A stretch of 64,000 nucleotides of DNA from Streptomyces sp. PH10-H1 (GCF_030063355.1 NZ_JASISZ010000023.1:30607-94606); one strand, 5' to 3'; positions 35,481 to 45,126 are shown, counted from the first letter of the stretch. The notes: a model not told the origin generated them from the letters alone. Translations and numbers: made by a program.

Positions 35481-36878
35481 TCAGCGGAGCGCGTCGGCCT
35501 GGCCGTGCAGGTGAGCACGGTCCGCGGCGGCCGCGCCATGGACCCAGCCTTCCCGGTCCCGGGCCTGCGTCTGACTGTGGTTGTAGGACAGTTCCGTGAA
35601 CCATTCACCCACCTGGTATTCCACCGCCTGGGCGCGGGAGGCCAGAACCGGTAGCAGACCGGGCCCGTGGTCTTCGCCGGCCGCCGTTGTGGCCTGTTCG
35701 GTCGCCCGGCTCAGCCGCTGGGCGATCCGGGTGGCGTAGGCGGTCAGGAACGACTGCCGGTAGGAACGGGTGCGCGAGGCGCCGTCCCGGTAGGTCCGGG
35801 TTCCAGCCGACTGGAGCGCGTACTGCGCCTGCACCAGCAGCGAGGTGTACAGCAACTCCACCGCCCGCGCGTCGGCGGCGAAGCCGACCACGGTGGAGAA
35901 GCCCAGACTCCGCGACCACACCGTGCGGCAGCGGTTGGCCTCGGCCACCGCCTGCAGCAGGAGCACCTTCGGTTCCTCGTACGGGGCGTCCACTCCGACT
36001 CGTACGCCCCCCGGCACCTGCCGGGTGTCCTGCTCGGCGTCCAGCAGCGCCGCGTCGATGCTGTGCTGGGCCATCAGCTGCTGCGCCTTGGCGGTGAGCG
36101 ACTCCGCCTCTTCGGGGAACTCGGTGGACTCGGCCTTCGCCAGCAGCCCCCGGACCTTGGCGAGCACCGGCGCCTCCGTACTGCCGCCACCGGAGGCCGG
36201 GCCGGGGCCGGCCTCGCACGGGGGCGGCATCAGCCGCGGAATCTCCGGGAGCCCGCTCAGCAGGTCCAGCAACTCCACCAGCGCCCGCCCCAGCGCGGTC
36301 GGTTCGCACTTCTCGCGGGCGGCGGCACCGGTCAGATACGTGTCGTCGTCGCCCCACCACACCTCGGTCGACACGGCGGCCAGTTGGGCTGCCCAGCGCT
36401 CGTCCAGAGCCGCCGTCGGGTGCGTGCGGTGTTGGGCGGCGATCAGGTCGGCGGCGAGCCGCCCGTGCCGCGCCTTGAGTTCACGCCTGGCGGCGCGCAC
36501 CACATCGGCGGGCTGCCAGCCGCGGTGCCACGCCTCGTGCAGCACCTCGCCGCCCGCCGCCAGCACAGCCCGGCCCATGCCTGCCCTGGTGAACAGGGCG
36601 GCGGCCCGCCCCAGTTCGGCTTCGCGACGGGCGGTGTCCGCCGATGGGATGGCACACACCCGGCCCATCGCCTCGTCGAGCAGGTCGGCGACGGTCCGCG
36701 GGCCCCGGGGACGCGGTACGGACGCCCCGCCGCCCTCTGTGCAGAACGGGTCGCCGCAGGCACAGCCACCGAACCCGAACGCGGCCCCGAAAGCCCGCTC
36801 CTGCTCTGCCCGAGTCCGCTGCCGCGCGTCGCGCTGCTTCTTCTTGGCGCGTCGTCGTTCCTGGTTGTGTTTGCCCAC
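35481..36878 (-). CDS. DUF2786 domain protein
   Basis: About 465 residues. A basic, Lys/Arg/Gln-rich N-terminus precedes a cysteine-bearing segment (FGGCACGDPFCTEGG). The DUF2786 module lies mid-protein: AKVRGLLAKAESTEFPEEAESLTAKAQQLMAQHSIDAALL. A C-terminal helical region ends near LSYNHSQTQARD. Function unknown. GTG 36878 (VGKHNQERRRAKKKQ) follows AAGGGA; a start at 36911 is possible. It is divergent from the SWIM-type gene; the two often look like companions of the same metabolic island in Streptomyces. Confidence 0.85.
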   Translation of the reverse strand: MGKHNQERRRAKKKQRDARQRTRAEQERAFGAAFGFGGCACGDPFCTEGGGASVPRPRGPRTVADLLDEAMGRVCAIPSADTARREAELGRAAALFTRAGMGRAVLAAGGEVLHEAWHRGWQPADVVRAARRELKARHGRLAADLIAAQHRTHPTAALDERWAAQLAAVSTEVWWGDDDTYLTGAAAREKCEPTALGRALVELLDLLSGLPEIPRLMPPPCEAGPGPASGGGSTEAPVLAKVRGLLAKAESTEFPEEAESLTAKAQQLMAQHSIDAALLDAEQDTRQVPGGVRVGVDAPYEEPKVLLLQAVAEANRCRTVWSRSLGFSTVVGFAADARAVELLYTSLLVQAQYALQSAGTRTYRDGASRTRSYRQSFLTAYATRIAQRLSRATEQATTAAGEDHGPGLLPVLASRAQAVEYQVGEWFTELSYNHSQTQARDREGWVHGAAAADRAHLHGQADALR

Positions 36879-36980
36879 TGGCCGTCCCTTGCACCTCTGC
36901 CCGCATGTCACCTTCCCTCACCGAGGGTAAGGGACGCGGCCGCCCGCCCCCGCCTTTCCCGGGTGCGCTTGAATGACCGC

Positions 36981-37802
36981 ATGGCTGTGGTCATGAACAA
37001 CGAGACGGTACACGCCTTCGCCGACGACACCGAGGTCACCGAGGGGCGGATCCTGCTCGCCGACGGCGCGGTGATCGGGGCGGAAAGCGAGCCGCGCGGC
37101 ATCAGCGGCCTGGTACGGGACGGCTCGGGCACCGCCCGCGACGTACGGGTGCAGGTCGTGGGACGGGACCTGACGGCCGAGTGCGACGGCCCGTGCGCCC
37201 GGGAGCCAGGACGCCTGTGCCGACATGCTGTCGCCCTCGCCCTGCACGCCGTCGCCCGGTGCCTGCCCTGGCACGCCGGGCCCGCCGACGGCACGCGCCG
37301 CGTCCCCGGCGAAGTCCTTGACGCTCTCACCACCCTGGAGAAGGCCGCCGTACTGGACCGACTGCTCGCCGCCCGGCCCGAATTGCGCACGGACGCCGAC
37401 GAACTGGCCGCACGGCTGCTCGCCCCGCGCACCCGCGCGGGACTGGCCGCCCTTCGGGACCGGACGGCGGCCGAGGCCGAGCAGGCCCTACGCGCCCTCG
37501 ACATCGACCACCTGAGCACAGGCCACCGCCCCGGCTTCGGCTACACCGACGTGTACGAGGCCGCGCACCGCCTGATCGAGCCCGTCATCGAGCAGTACGA
37601 GACCGACGTTCGCCGCCGCCTGGAACTGGGCATGACCGACGCGGCCGAGGCGGTGGGCCTCGGTGTACTCGACGGCCTGGACGCCTGCGAAGGCGACTAC
37701 GGCGGCGACGAGGTGCTGTGCTACGCCGGGGAGGACCTCGCCGAGACCTACGGACACACCATCCGCGAGCTGATGCGCACCGCGGGCCGGGCCGTGGATT
37801 AG
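36981..37802 (+). CDS. SWIM zinc-finger-like protein
   Basis: A 273-residue protein. An N-terminal beta-rich segment leads to a possible SWIM-type zinc site, AECDGPC...GRLCRHAVALALHA (Cys, Cys, then CxH). The rest is helical (EVLDALTTLEKAAVLDRLLAARPEL; TDVYEAAHRLIEPVIEQYETDVRRRL). SWIM domains mediate DNA or protein binding; the role is not known. ATG 36981 is the first in-frame start after the divergent intergenic region. Confidence 0.78.
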   Translation: MAVVMNNETVHAFADDTEVTEGRILLADGAVIGAESEPRGISGLVRDGSGTARDVRVQVVGRDLTAECDGPCAREPGRLCRHAVALALHAVARCLPWHAGPADGTRRVPGEVLDALTTLEKAAVLDRLLAARPELRTDADELAARLLAPRTRAGLAALRDRTAAEAEQALRALDIDHLSTGHRPGFGYTDVYEAAHRLIEPVIEQYETDVRRRLELGMTDAAEAVGLGVLDGLDACEGDYGGDEVLCYAGEDLAETYGHTIRELMRTAGRAVD

Positions 37803-38274
37803 CCCGCCCGCCTCGGCTGCGACCCGGCGGTCGTGGCCGGCGATCACGTCGTTGGCTCTGCATGGACTCCTGGCGCCCCGATCTCGATCCTGACCCCGGT
37901 CCGTTCCGCTCCGCCGCGGTGAGTCCCCAAGGAGCTGCTTCCCGCAGCGCGGTGGCCGGGATCCGGCCGGGCCGAGGTCGGACAGGACTTGATGAGCCAG
38001 TTCGAGGGGCTGGTTGCGGGGGCCGTGGGGTACGGAGCCGGCGGATTCGAAGCCGCACTGCGCGGCAAGGGCCTTGGAGGCGACCAGGCCGATGAGCCGG
38101 CAGTGCCGCCACAGGGACACGGGCCGTAGGGCGACGACAATGAGGTCGCACGGCGCCGGACGATCCGGCCCGGCCTCTGCCGCTGGAGTCGGAGACAGCG
38201 GCGCGGCGGCCGCCCGGCGCCCGCCGCTGGCCGCGCCTCCCCTCACACGCCCCGGATGTGGCAGCCTGACAGGT
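37803..38274. other. gene-poor stretch with one doubtful small frame
   Basis: About 470 bases without a clear gene. A plus-strand frame 37992-38129 encodes 45 residues (MSQFEGLVAGAVGYGAGGFE...) with protein-like composition but only a weak GGAC ribosome site. The upstream part of that frame continues open, so it may be the tail of a lost gene. Nothing else is convincing. Confidence 0.35.
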
Positions 38275-39549
38275 ATGCCGAAGAGCCGTGGCCGCTGTAA
38301 GGCCTCTTCGAAGAAGTCCGTACGCCGTTCACCGGCACCCGCGCGCCTGTCCGACCAGGTGGTGCGCGACGCCCGCCGGATGAGCGGAGGCAGCGTCGAC
38401 GTACTGCAGGCCGAGGCGTGGGCGAGTAGCTGGCTCGGCGAGGCATGGCTGGCCGCCCCGCTGGGTGAACGCGAACCGGAGGAACGGCTCTGCTGGAAGT
38501 GACCGGACGCGCCTCCACCACTCCCTCCCCGCACGGCCTCGCCGCCGTCGCCGCGCTGGCACGGGTCGCACCCGAGGCGAGCCGGCCGATGCTGACGAGT
38601 ACCGTCACCATCCTCACGGAGACCCAACCCCTGCCCGCGTGGCACGGCACCGGCGATCACCGGCCGGTACGCGCCTGGCAGGCGGTGGACGTCTACGACA
38701 GCGAACGCGTGCTCTTCATCGCCTACGACGGCCACGTCCCCCACACCCTGATGGTTCAGATCACCGAACCCGGCGGCACCCTCGTCGACAAACTCGCCCT
38801 GCTCGCCCCCCGACGCGGCCACCGCCTGGACGGACCTGCACGACGACGAGGACGTCCCCATGCCGCTCGCCGGACATCCCGTCCCCGACAGCCTCGCCGA
38901 CCTCGCATCGGCCCTGCGCACCACGGCCATGACCTGGCCCCGCCACGATGACGAGGACTACGTGACACTGCGCGCCCTGGCCTGGTCGCGCTGCCGTGAC
39001 CACTTGCCCGACTGGCCCGCCCACCAGGAGATGCCGGAGACGGAACGCGACCGTCTGCTCACCGAGTTCACCGCGAGCCGCGCCGCCGCCGGCGACGACG
39101 ACGCGGCCACGGTCCGCTCGCTGGCCGAGATCTTCCTCGACTACGGCGCGAGTCACATCACCACCGGCCCCCTGTGCTGGAGCCCCACCCACATCGCGCT
39201 GTTCCTCACCGACTGGCTGCCCCGAAAAGCCGTCCTCGACCAGGATCACCACACCCTCCTGCCCGGCGTACTCAAGGACTGGGTGTGCTTCGCCCTCACC
39301 GAGCGAGGAGTCGCAGACCGCTGGATCACCCCCGTCACCACAGCCATCGCCACCCATCTGCCCGACTTCGAGGCGGCCTTCGGCGAGCACACCGCCTGGG
39401 GCCCGGCCAAGCAGACCGCCGCCGCCCTGGCCGCCCGCGGCATCGACCTCACCGACCGCGCCGCCGTCGACACCGCCATCCGCGCCCTCAACGCCGAACG
39501 TCTCACAGGACAGCTCACCCAGGAACTACCCGCCCAGCACGAACCCTGA
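38275..39549 (+). pseudogene. hypothetical gene interrupted by two compensating frameshifts
   Basis: Read across three segments the region encodes one protein: 38275-38492 (MPKSRGRCKASSKKSVRR... LGEREPEER), then the next frame to about 38812 (ASTTPSPHGLAAVAALARVAPE, GDHRPVRAWQAVDVYDSERVLFIAYDGHVPHTLMVQ), then back to the first frame to the stop at 39549 (MPLAGHPVPDSLADLASALRTT, YVTLRALAWSRCRDHLPDW, SHITTGPLCWSPTHIALFLTDWLPRKAVLD). The second shift lies at a run of six C (38809-38814). The full protein, about 420 residues, matches no family I can name. Either a decayed gene or two base errors. Confidence 0.65.
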
Positions 39550-39665
39550 CGGCGCGCGCCCCACCCTCCCCGAGGCCGACTCAGCTCTGGCCAGAGGTTG
39601 CCGACGCGGGGCGGGACGTGCTCCGGTCGGTACAAAGCCCTTGCCATGCGGAAGCGAGGAAACCC

Positions 39666-39776
39666 ATGAGTACGAGCCGAAGCCGACGCGAGCCACTCAC
39701 CGTGATCTGGGAGATCGCGACCGTCGGCGGCGAGGAAGGCGAGGCACGAACGAGCCCCGCCCTGGTGTCTCCGTGA
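39666..39776 (+). CDS. possible 36-residue peptide
   Basis: ATG 39666 follows GAGGA and encodes MSTSRSRREPLTVIWEIATV...ending ALVSP. The hydrophobic EPLTVIWEIATVGGEEGEA stretch looks protein-like, and it may be the start of a longer, truncated gene. No homologue recognised. Confidence 0.35.
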   Translation: MSTSRSRREPLTVIWEIATVGGEEGEARTSPALVSP

Positions 39777-39979
39777 TCGGCGACCGTCTCAGTGCGCTCG
39801 GTGCCGGTCGCCGGTAGCTACAGCTCACGCGGTTCGGCACCTGCCGTACAAGCCCGACGACCCATGGAATGAAGCGCAGCCTCCGCAAGGTGGCCTGCGG
39901 GGCGGTTGGCCGAGCCGACCACGCTCATATACTCGCACCCGGCGCGCCAGCGGATTAACATGTCATGTACTACACTTCT

Positions 39980-39991
39980 CGTATGGATACG
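39980..39991. promoter_or_regulatory. inverted repeat over the first antitoxin start, with leaderless promoter
   Basis: CGTAT-GG-ATACG surrounds the ATG at 39983. TACACT (39971-39976) ends six bases before the ATG, the distance expected if transcription starts at the A of the start codon. No ribosome binding site is present. Antitoxin binding here would shut off its own transcription. The second module shows the same geometry. Confidence 0.5.
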
Positions 39992-40264
39992 TCCCGCCCT
40001 GGCAAGACCCGAGTGACCAGCGTCTCTCTGCGTGCCGAGACCTTGGAGGCGATTCGCGCACGCGCCGGTAAGCAAGGTGTCTCCTCATACATCGAGGAGG
40101 CCGTGCAGCGGCAGCTCCAGCGCGAGGCCATCGACGATTACATCGCCGCCGCTGAAGCGGAGCACGGCCCCGTCGACCCGGCTGATGTGTCGGCCAAGGC
40201 CGAGCGGATCCGCGCCCACCACGCTGCCCACCGCGGTGGATCCGCTCCAGCGGACGCCGCATGA
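39983..40264 (+). CDS. ribbon-helix-helix antitoxin (VapB-like), module 1
   Basis: A 93-residue protein. KTRVTSVSLRAETLEAIRARAGKQGVSSYIEEAVQRQLQRE has the beta-helix-helix pattern of RHH/CopG DNA-binding domains; the acidic C-terminal helix (DYIAAAEAEHGPVDPADVSAKAERI) should wrap the toxin. Start at ATG 39983 rather than 39965 because a -10-like box lies six bases upstream (leaderless) and an inverted repeat covers it. Its stop overlaps the PIN toxin start by 4 bases (ATGA). Confidence 0.85.
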   Translation: MDTSRPGKTRVTSVSLRAETLEAIRARAGKQGVSSYIEEAVQRQLQREAIDDYIAAAEAEHGPVDPADVSAKAERIRAHHAAHRGGSAPADAA

Positions 40265-40653
40265 GCGGGACTCTCGTTCTCGACAGCGAGGCCCTGTCCA
40301 AGCTCTCCCGCCGGCACCGCGACATGACCGTGTGGCTGGACGTCGCCCGCAGCCTGGACCTGCTCGTCGTGACGAGCGCGGCCACGCTGGTGGAGGCACG
40401 CGACCCGAAGGTGCCGCAGGCGGCGTTCGACCATGCCGTTTCCCTGACCAAGGTGCGCCCCGTCACGGAGGAGATCGCACGAGCGGCAAGCAGACTGCTC
40501 GCCGCCGAAAGCCTGCACGGCCACAAGTACGCCATCGACGCGATGCTCGGTGCCACGGCCCACCTGGAGCACGGCGACGTCACTGTCGTCACGAGCGACA
40601 CCGATGACCTGCGCCGACTGTGCCACCCTCGCATCGCCGTCGAGCCGATCTGA
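40261..40653 (+). CDS. PIN-domain toxin (VapC-like), module 1
   Basis: A 130-residue PIN ribonuclease. Acidic metal-binding residues are visible in VLDSEALSKL, AATLVEARDP, HKYAIDAMLG and VVTSDTDDLRRLC. PIN toxins cut tRNA or rRNA when the antitoxin is lost. It is about 37% identical by eye to the toxin at 48455, strongest in GHKYAIDA and TSDxDDxxRLC. Immediately downstream lies a truncated LLM gene on the opposite strand. Confidence 0.88.
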   Translation: MSGTLVLDSEALSKLSRRHRDMTVWLDVARSLDLLVVTSAATLVEARDPKVPQAAFDHAVSLTKVRPVTEEIARAASRLLAAESLHGHKYAIDAMLGATAHLEHGDVTVVTSDTDDLRRLCHPRIAVEPI

Positions 40654-40699
40654 GCCGCCCACGTTGGCCTTGCCGCCGCCCTTGTCGCGTTCCAGCAGG

Positions 40700-40945
40700 T
40701 CAGCCCGTGATAGGTGAAGGCGGCTTGACTGACGTGACGAGCGTGCCAAGGCGCAGGCGCTCGGTCGCCGCTGCGCCAGCGGTCAGCGTGGGGACTGCCC
40801 CGAACCACGGCTTGTCCCGGAACGACCGCCAAGAGAGGTGGTCGTACGTGTAGGCACAGTGGAAACCGAGGTTTTCGGCCCGCCGCCAGATCTTCTGCCC
40901 TTCGGCCCACCGGTGGATGGGGAGGATCACCGTGCTCAGTCGCAT
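40700..40945 (-). pseudogene. truncated LLM oxidoreductase copy next to TA module 1
   Basis: The frame opens MRLSTVILPIHRWAEGQKIWRRAE and continues through SWRSFRDKPWFGAVPTLTAG, closely matching residues 1-76 of the intact gene at 34321-35217, then ends after GTLVTSVKPPSPITG. About 220 residues are missing. The same truncation point occurs in the copy at 48879. Confidence 0.85.
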
Positions 40946-41009
40946 GCCACCGACCATACGTGGAACGCCGCTCCGGGCTGCGGCAAGGCATGGCCAGATC
41001 TGACAGATT

Positions 41010-42050
41010 ATGGGCATTGTGGACGCCCGCATCGGGCGCAATGATCGTGACGTGCCTGAATCACGCAGAGTCGTCATTGCCGCTTTCCCCGGCACCGAGT
41101 TGCTGGACGTCACGGGGCCGGCCGAGGTGTTCTCGGTCGCCTCGCGGCTGATCGCCGCTGACGATCCCGGCTATCGGGTCGAGATCGCAGCGGCGCAGGG
41201 CGGGGAGCTGACCACCTCCAGCGGGATCCGACTGGTTGCCGACGTAACGCTGGACGAGGTGGGCAGCGGGGTGGACACCCTGCTGGTATCAGGTGCGATG
41301 GCCTTCGTCTCGGGCAGAGTCGAAGCAGTGGTCGACCCTGCCATTGTCGACTGGTTGGCCGTGGCGGCGCCGCGTGCCCGCCGCGTCGCCTCAGTCTGCG
41401 CCGGCGCGCACCTGCTGGCCGCTGCCGGGCTTCTCGACGGACTGCCGGCCACCACGCACTGGCTCACCGCCGCGCAACTCGCGGCCGACCATCCGCGGAT
41501 CACCGTCGACGCAGATCCGATCTTCATCAAGGCCGGGCGGGTGTGGACCTGCGCGGGCGTCACCTCGGGGATGGACTTGGCGTTGGCCATGGTCGCCGAG
41601 GACTACGGGCAGCCATTGGCGCTCGCCACCGCTCGCGCGATGGTGATGTACCTCAAACGCCCGGGTGGTCAAAGCCAGTTCAGTGTTCCACTCTCCCTGC
41701 AGGCCTCCTCCGACGACCGGATCGACGCGCTGCGCCGGTGGATGGCCGACCACATCGCCGAAGAGCTTCCCCTGCAAACCCTTGCCAACCAGATGCACCT
41801 GAGTGTGCGTCATTTCACCCGGGTATTCCGCCGCCGCACCGGCCACACACCTGCCGCCTACCTGGAGTCCATGCGGCTGGAGGTCGCCCGTCGGCTGCTG
41901 GAGGAGACCGACCGCGCTCTGCCGGATGTCGCCGCCGCCAGCGGACTCGGCTCGGTGGAGACGTTGCACCGCACGTTCAAATTCCGGCTGAGCACCACCC
42001 CGGCCGAGTACCGCCGCCGCTTTCGGTCGCCGACCGCGGCTGCCCAGTAG
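41010..42050 (+). CDS. GlxA family transcriptional regulator (DJ-1/PfpI domain fused to AraC HTH)
   Basis: A 346-residue regulator. The DJ-1/PfpI-like domain (about 18-190) has VIAAFPGTELLDVTGPAEVFS and VASVCAGAHLLAAAGLLDG with the nucleophile-position Cys. The AraC domain (about 230-330) has two HTHs, LQTLANQMHLSVRHFTRVFRR and DVAAASGLGSVETLHRTFK. It precedes, on the same strand, HD, MBL and aldo/keto reductase genes it may control. Start ATG 41010 or GTG 41052. Confidence 0.92.
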   Translation: MGIVDARIGRNDRDVPESRRVVIAAFPGTELLDVTGPAEVFSVASRLIAADDPGYRVEIAAAQGGELTTSSGIRLVADVTLDEVGSGVDTLLVSGAMAFVSGRVEAVVDPAIVDWLAVAAPRARRVASVCAGAHLLAAAGLLDGLPATTHWLTAAQLAADHPRITVDADPIFIKAGRVWTCAGVTSGMDLALAMVAEDYGQPLALATARAMVMYLKRPGGQSQFSVPLSLQASSDDRIDALRRWMADHIAEELPLQTLANQMHLSVRHFTRVFRRRTGHTPAAYLESMRLEVARRLLEETDRALPDVAAASGLGSVETLHRTFKFRLSTTPAEYRRRFRSPTAAAQ

Positions 42051-42075
42051 TCCCCTGATTCGTGGAGGAATTCCT

Positions 42076-42669
42076 GTGCCGCTCGCTCCGTTCCCTGACT
42101 CACCACTGGCTCGCGCCGCCAATGAGCTCCTGCTCGCCGTCTCCCCTCCCGCACTGGTGGCCCACTGCCATCGCACGTACCGGTTCGGAGCAGCCCTTCT
42201 CACCGAACGCGGGCGCGCCTTCGACGCGGAGGCACTCTTCATCGCCTCCGCACTGCACGACCTGGGCCTCACCGATGCGTACAACCACCCCCGGACCCCG
42301 TTCGAGTTGCACGGCGCTCGGCTGGCCGAAGAGCACCTGCTGGCCGGTGGCGCCCGACCCGAGACCGTTGCGCTGGTCCGGGATGCGATCACGCTCCACC
42401 TGGAACCGGAGACGGCCGACGACCCCCGCCCCGAGGTGGCCGCAGTCCACCTCGGCGCAGCGGCGGACGTCATCGGGGCGCGCCTGGACCAGCTGCCGCC
42501 CGGACTTCTCGCCGCGGTGCTGGAGATCCACCCCCGGCAGCACTTCACCAGCTATCTCATCGAGGTGATGGCCCGACAGGCGGCGACCAAGCCGACCTCA
42601 CGGATTGGCGCTCTGGTGGAGCGCACAGAGTTCCTGGACCTGATCGCCAACGCCCCGTTCGCCGACTGA
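42076..42669 (+). CDS. HD-domain phosphohydrolase-like protein
   Basis: A 197-residue HD-superfamily protein. VAHCHRTYRFGAALL supplies the first His, ALHDLGLTDAYN the HD pair, and AITLHLEP a later ligand. Such proteins hydrolyse phosphate esters or related substrates. The GTG start lies 25 bases after the GlxA gene, suggesting an operon. Substrate unknown. Confidence 0.87.
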   Translation: MPLAPFPDSPLARAANELLLAVSPPALVAHCHRTYRFGAALLTERGRAFDAEALFIASALHDLGLTDAYNHPRTPFELHGARLAEEHLLAGGARPETVALVRDAITLHLEPETADDPRPEVAAVHLGAAADVIGARLDQLPPGLLAAVLEIHPRQHFTSYLIEVMARQAATKPTSRIGALVERTEFLDLIANAPFAD

Positions 42670-42719
42670 CCCCGAGTTGCCCCCATCGCCAGCGACGCCC
42701 TGAGAATCACGGAGAAGCC

Positions 42720-43487
42720 ATGTCCCGAACGAAGGTCATCCCCATCCCTGTCCTGGGCAGGAGAGCCGTCAACGCCTACCTGCTGCTGGGCCGGCACCCG
42801 GTCATCGTCGACGCCGGGATGCCCGGGAGTGGCCGCAGGATCTACGACCAGGTCGCCGGACACGGAGTGGACCCGGAGGACGTACGCCTGATCGTCATCA
42901 CCCACGGTCACCTGGACCACTACGGTTCCGCTGCCGAACTGCACCGGCTCACCGGCGCGCCCATCGCCGGGCACGTCGCCGATCTGGGCCCCTACCGCAC
43001 CGGTCGGCCCCGCCTGCCGTACCTGCCGACCGGGCCGATGGGACGCCTCATGAACAGGAGCAAGAACCTGCACGTCCAGGTCGAAAAGTTCGAGCCGGAC
43101 ATACTCGTGCATGGCGAGACGAATCTGTCCGACTTCGGCGTCGACGCCCGGATCATGCCCACGCCCGGGCACACGGCAGGCGCGATCTCCGTCCTCACCG
43201 ACGAGGGCGCCCTGGTAGCCGGCGACCTGGTAGCCAACTCCTTCATGGGTCTCATCGCCGGCCGCCCGGCCAACCCGCCCTTCCACGACGACCCGCTGCG
43301 CAACCTGGCAAGCCTGCGCGAAATGCTCGCCCTGAAGCCCACCAGGCTGTATGTCGGCCACGGTACCCCGCTCGACCCCGACCGGGTCGGCCGCTGGGCA
43401 ATCCGGGAGCAGGCCCGGCTCTCCGGACTCGCGGCCCGGGGCCGCCTCCAGGTCCGAACGGAGAGCGCTGAGCCGCAGGCTCAGTGA
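42720..43487 (+). CDS. MBL-fold metallo-hydrolase
   Basis: A 255-residue metallo-beta-lactamase-fold hydrolase. The metal motif VITHGHLDHYGSA (HxHxDH), TPGHTAGAISVL, GDLVAN and YVGHGTPLD carry the expected ligands. No signal peptide, so probably cytoplasmic. Third gene of the GlxA-led run. Substrate unknown. Confidence 0.92.
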   Translation: MSRTKVIPIPVLGRRAVNAYLLLGRHPVIVDAGMPGSGRRIYDQVAGHGVDPEDVRLIVITHGHLDHYGSAAELHRLTGAPIAGHVADLGPYRTGRPRLPYLPTGPMGRLMNRSKNLHVQVEKFEPDILVHGETNLSDFGVDARIMPTPGHTAGAISVLTDEGALVAGDLVANSFMGLIAGRPANPPFHDDPLRNLASLREMLALKPTRLYVGHGTPLDPDRVGRWAIREQARLSGLAARGRLQVRTESAEPQAQ

Positions 43488-43612
43488 GGATGTTCCAACC
43501 TGAGGTGTACGGACTGCGAGGTACGCCTGATCGCTGAGCGACGCGGCCCGGTTCCGATCTTCTCCGTCGTCCGGCCGTACGTCGAGCACGCGTTCGCCGA
43601 GTTGCGGAAGTC

Positions 43613-43990
43613 AATCGCGATGTTGGTGGTGGCCGCCCGGGAACATCGGCGCGGTCCCGGCGGTCAGAGTCAGTTCAGTGGCCGCTGGCCCAACTCCCGG
43701 GCACCCTCGAGGACGTCCACAACCTGCGCCGCTGGATCGGCGAGCACCTGGACGACGACCTGTCGGCGCGCGCTCGCCCACCGGATGGCGATGATCGAAC
43801 GGCACACTTCGCCCGTGTGTTCCTTCCGAGACCGGCAGCACACCCGGTGCCTTCGTCGAACAGCTGCGGCTCGAAGCGGCCCGCCGTCTGCTTGAACGTA
43901 CCGACCGGCTGACCACAGACAGGACCTGCGCGGTCGGCTCAGTCGAGACCCTCTACGGCGTCTCTCCGTACCTGCCGCGCATCCGCATCG
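43613..43990 (+). pseudogene. degenerate GlxA/AraC-family regulator fragment
   Basis: Across shifting frames the DNA reads GGQSQFS, LEDVHNLRRWIGEHLDDDLSARALAHRMAM, then HFARVF...[22 protein letters not shown] and SVETLYG. This is the AraC domain of a GlxA-like regulator, close to the intact one at 41010 (shares GGQSQFS and SVETL). Several small deletions break it. The preceding 43503-43610 stretch (RLIAERRGPVPIFSVVRPY-like) has no clear origin. Confidence 0.7.
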
Positions 43991-44027
43991 CCAGAACCCC
44001 ATCTCCCTCTCAAGGAGCATTTTCCTC

Positions 44028-45026
44028 ATGAAATACCGAAAACTCGGCGCGAACGGCCCTGACGTCTCCGCCCTCGGCCTCGGCTGCATGGGGATGTCGG
44101 GCGTCTACGGACCCGAAACCTGCAACCCCGGCGAGTCCCGCTCCATCAAGGTAATCCACCGCGCGTTCGATCTCGGCGTCACCTTCCTCGACACCGCCGA
44201 CATGTACGGCGATGGCAGGAACGAGCGTCTCGTCGGCCGCGCCCTGGCGGGCACGCGCCGTGACGAGGTGATCCTGGCCACCAAGTTCGGCTTCCATTCC
44301 GGCGAGGGCGGCGTCCAGACGATCCGCAACGACGCGGCGTACGTCCGCGAGGCCGTGGACGCTTCGCTCGCCCGACTCGGGGTCGAGCACATCGACCTGT
44401 ACTACATGCACCGCCGCAACCCCGATGTGCCGGTCGAGGAGTCGGTCGGCGCCATGGCGGAACTCGTACGGGCCGGCAAGGTGAAGCACCTGGGCTTGTC
44501 CGAGGTCAGCGCCGCGACCCTGCGCGCGGCCCACGCCGTACACCCGATCGCGGCGCTGCAAAGCGAGTACTCGCTGTTCACCCGCGGCATCGAGGCGGAG
44601 ATCATCCCGACGGCGCGCGAACTGGGCATCGCCATCGTCCCCTTCTCCCCGGTCGGCCGCGGTCTGCTCACCGGGACGATCACGACGTTGGAAGACCTGT
44701 CCCCGAGCGACTTCCGCCGCCAGAACCCCCGGTTCCAGGGCGACAATCTGGAGGCGAATCTGAAGCTGGTGCTCGAATTGCGCGCGATCGCAAAGGAGAG
44801 CGGCCACAGCGCCGTCCAACTCGCGCTCGCGTGGCTGCTGGCTCAGGGCGCGGACATCGTGCCGATCCCCGGGACCAAGCGGATCAAATACCTGGAGGAA
44901 AACACGGACGCCGCCGAGGTCGAGCTGACCGCCGGGCAGATTGCCCGTATTGAGGCAGCCGTCCCCGCAGGAGCCGCCATCGGTGAGCGGTACGCGGCCT
45001 CTGGACGGGCCCACCTCGAACGCTGA
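44028..45026 (+). CDS. aldo/keto reductase
   Basis: A 332-residue NADPH-dependent reductase. [46 protein letters not shown] (Asp, Tyr), LATKFGF (Lys) and YYMHRRNP (His) provide the catalytic tetrad; [12 protein letters not shown] and [13 protein letters not shown] form the cofactor site. It reduces aldehydes or ketones; substrate unknown. AAGGAG precedes the ATG. A hairpin terminator follows. Confidence 0.95.
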   Translation: MKYRKLGANGPDVSALGLGCMGMSGVYGPETCNPGESRSIKVIHRAFDLGVTFLDTADMYGDGRNERLVGRALAGTRRDEVILATKFGFHSGEGGVQTIRNDAAYVREAVDASLARLGVEHIDLYYMHRRNPDVPVEESVGAMAELVRAGKVKHLGLSEVSAATLRAAHAVHPIAALQSEYSLFTRGIEAEIIPTARELGIAIVPFSPVGRGLLTGTITTLEDLSPSDFRRQNPRFQGDNLEANLKLVLELRAIAKESGHSAVQLALAWLLAQGADIVPIPGTKRIKYLEENTDAAEVELTAGQIARIEAAVPAGAAIGERYAASGRAHLER

Positions 45027-45079
45027 GGTTGCCTGTGGTCGACGGATCTGCGGGTGTATCAGCTGCGAGTGCCGCAGGT

Positions 45080-45126
45080 GGTGCACGGTCCGCCGTCGGG
45101 CAGCACCACACGGCGGACCGTGCACC
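45080..45126 (+). terminator. perfect 17-bp stem terminator after the aldo/keto reductase
   Basis: The arms 45080-45096 and 45110-45126 are exact complements (GGTGCACGGTCCGCCGT and its complement) around a 13-base loop. It begins 53 bases after the reductase stop. No U tract, typical for this GC level. Confidence 0.8.

Noticed and set aside
45080..45126. 17-bp inverted repeat as an IS terminal repeat
   Set aside because: The 13-base loop has no room for a gene, and its place after the aldo/keto reductase stop fits a terminator.
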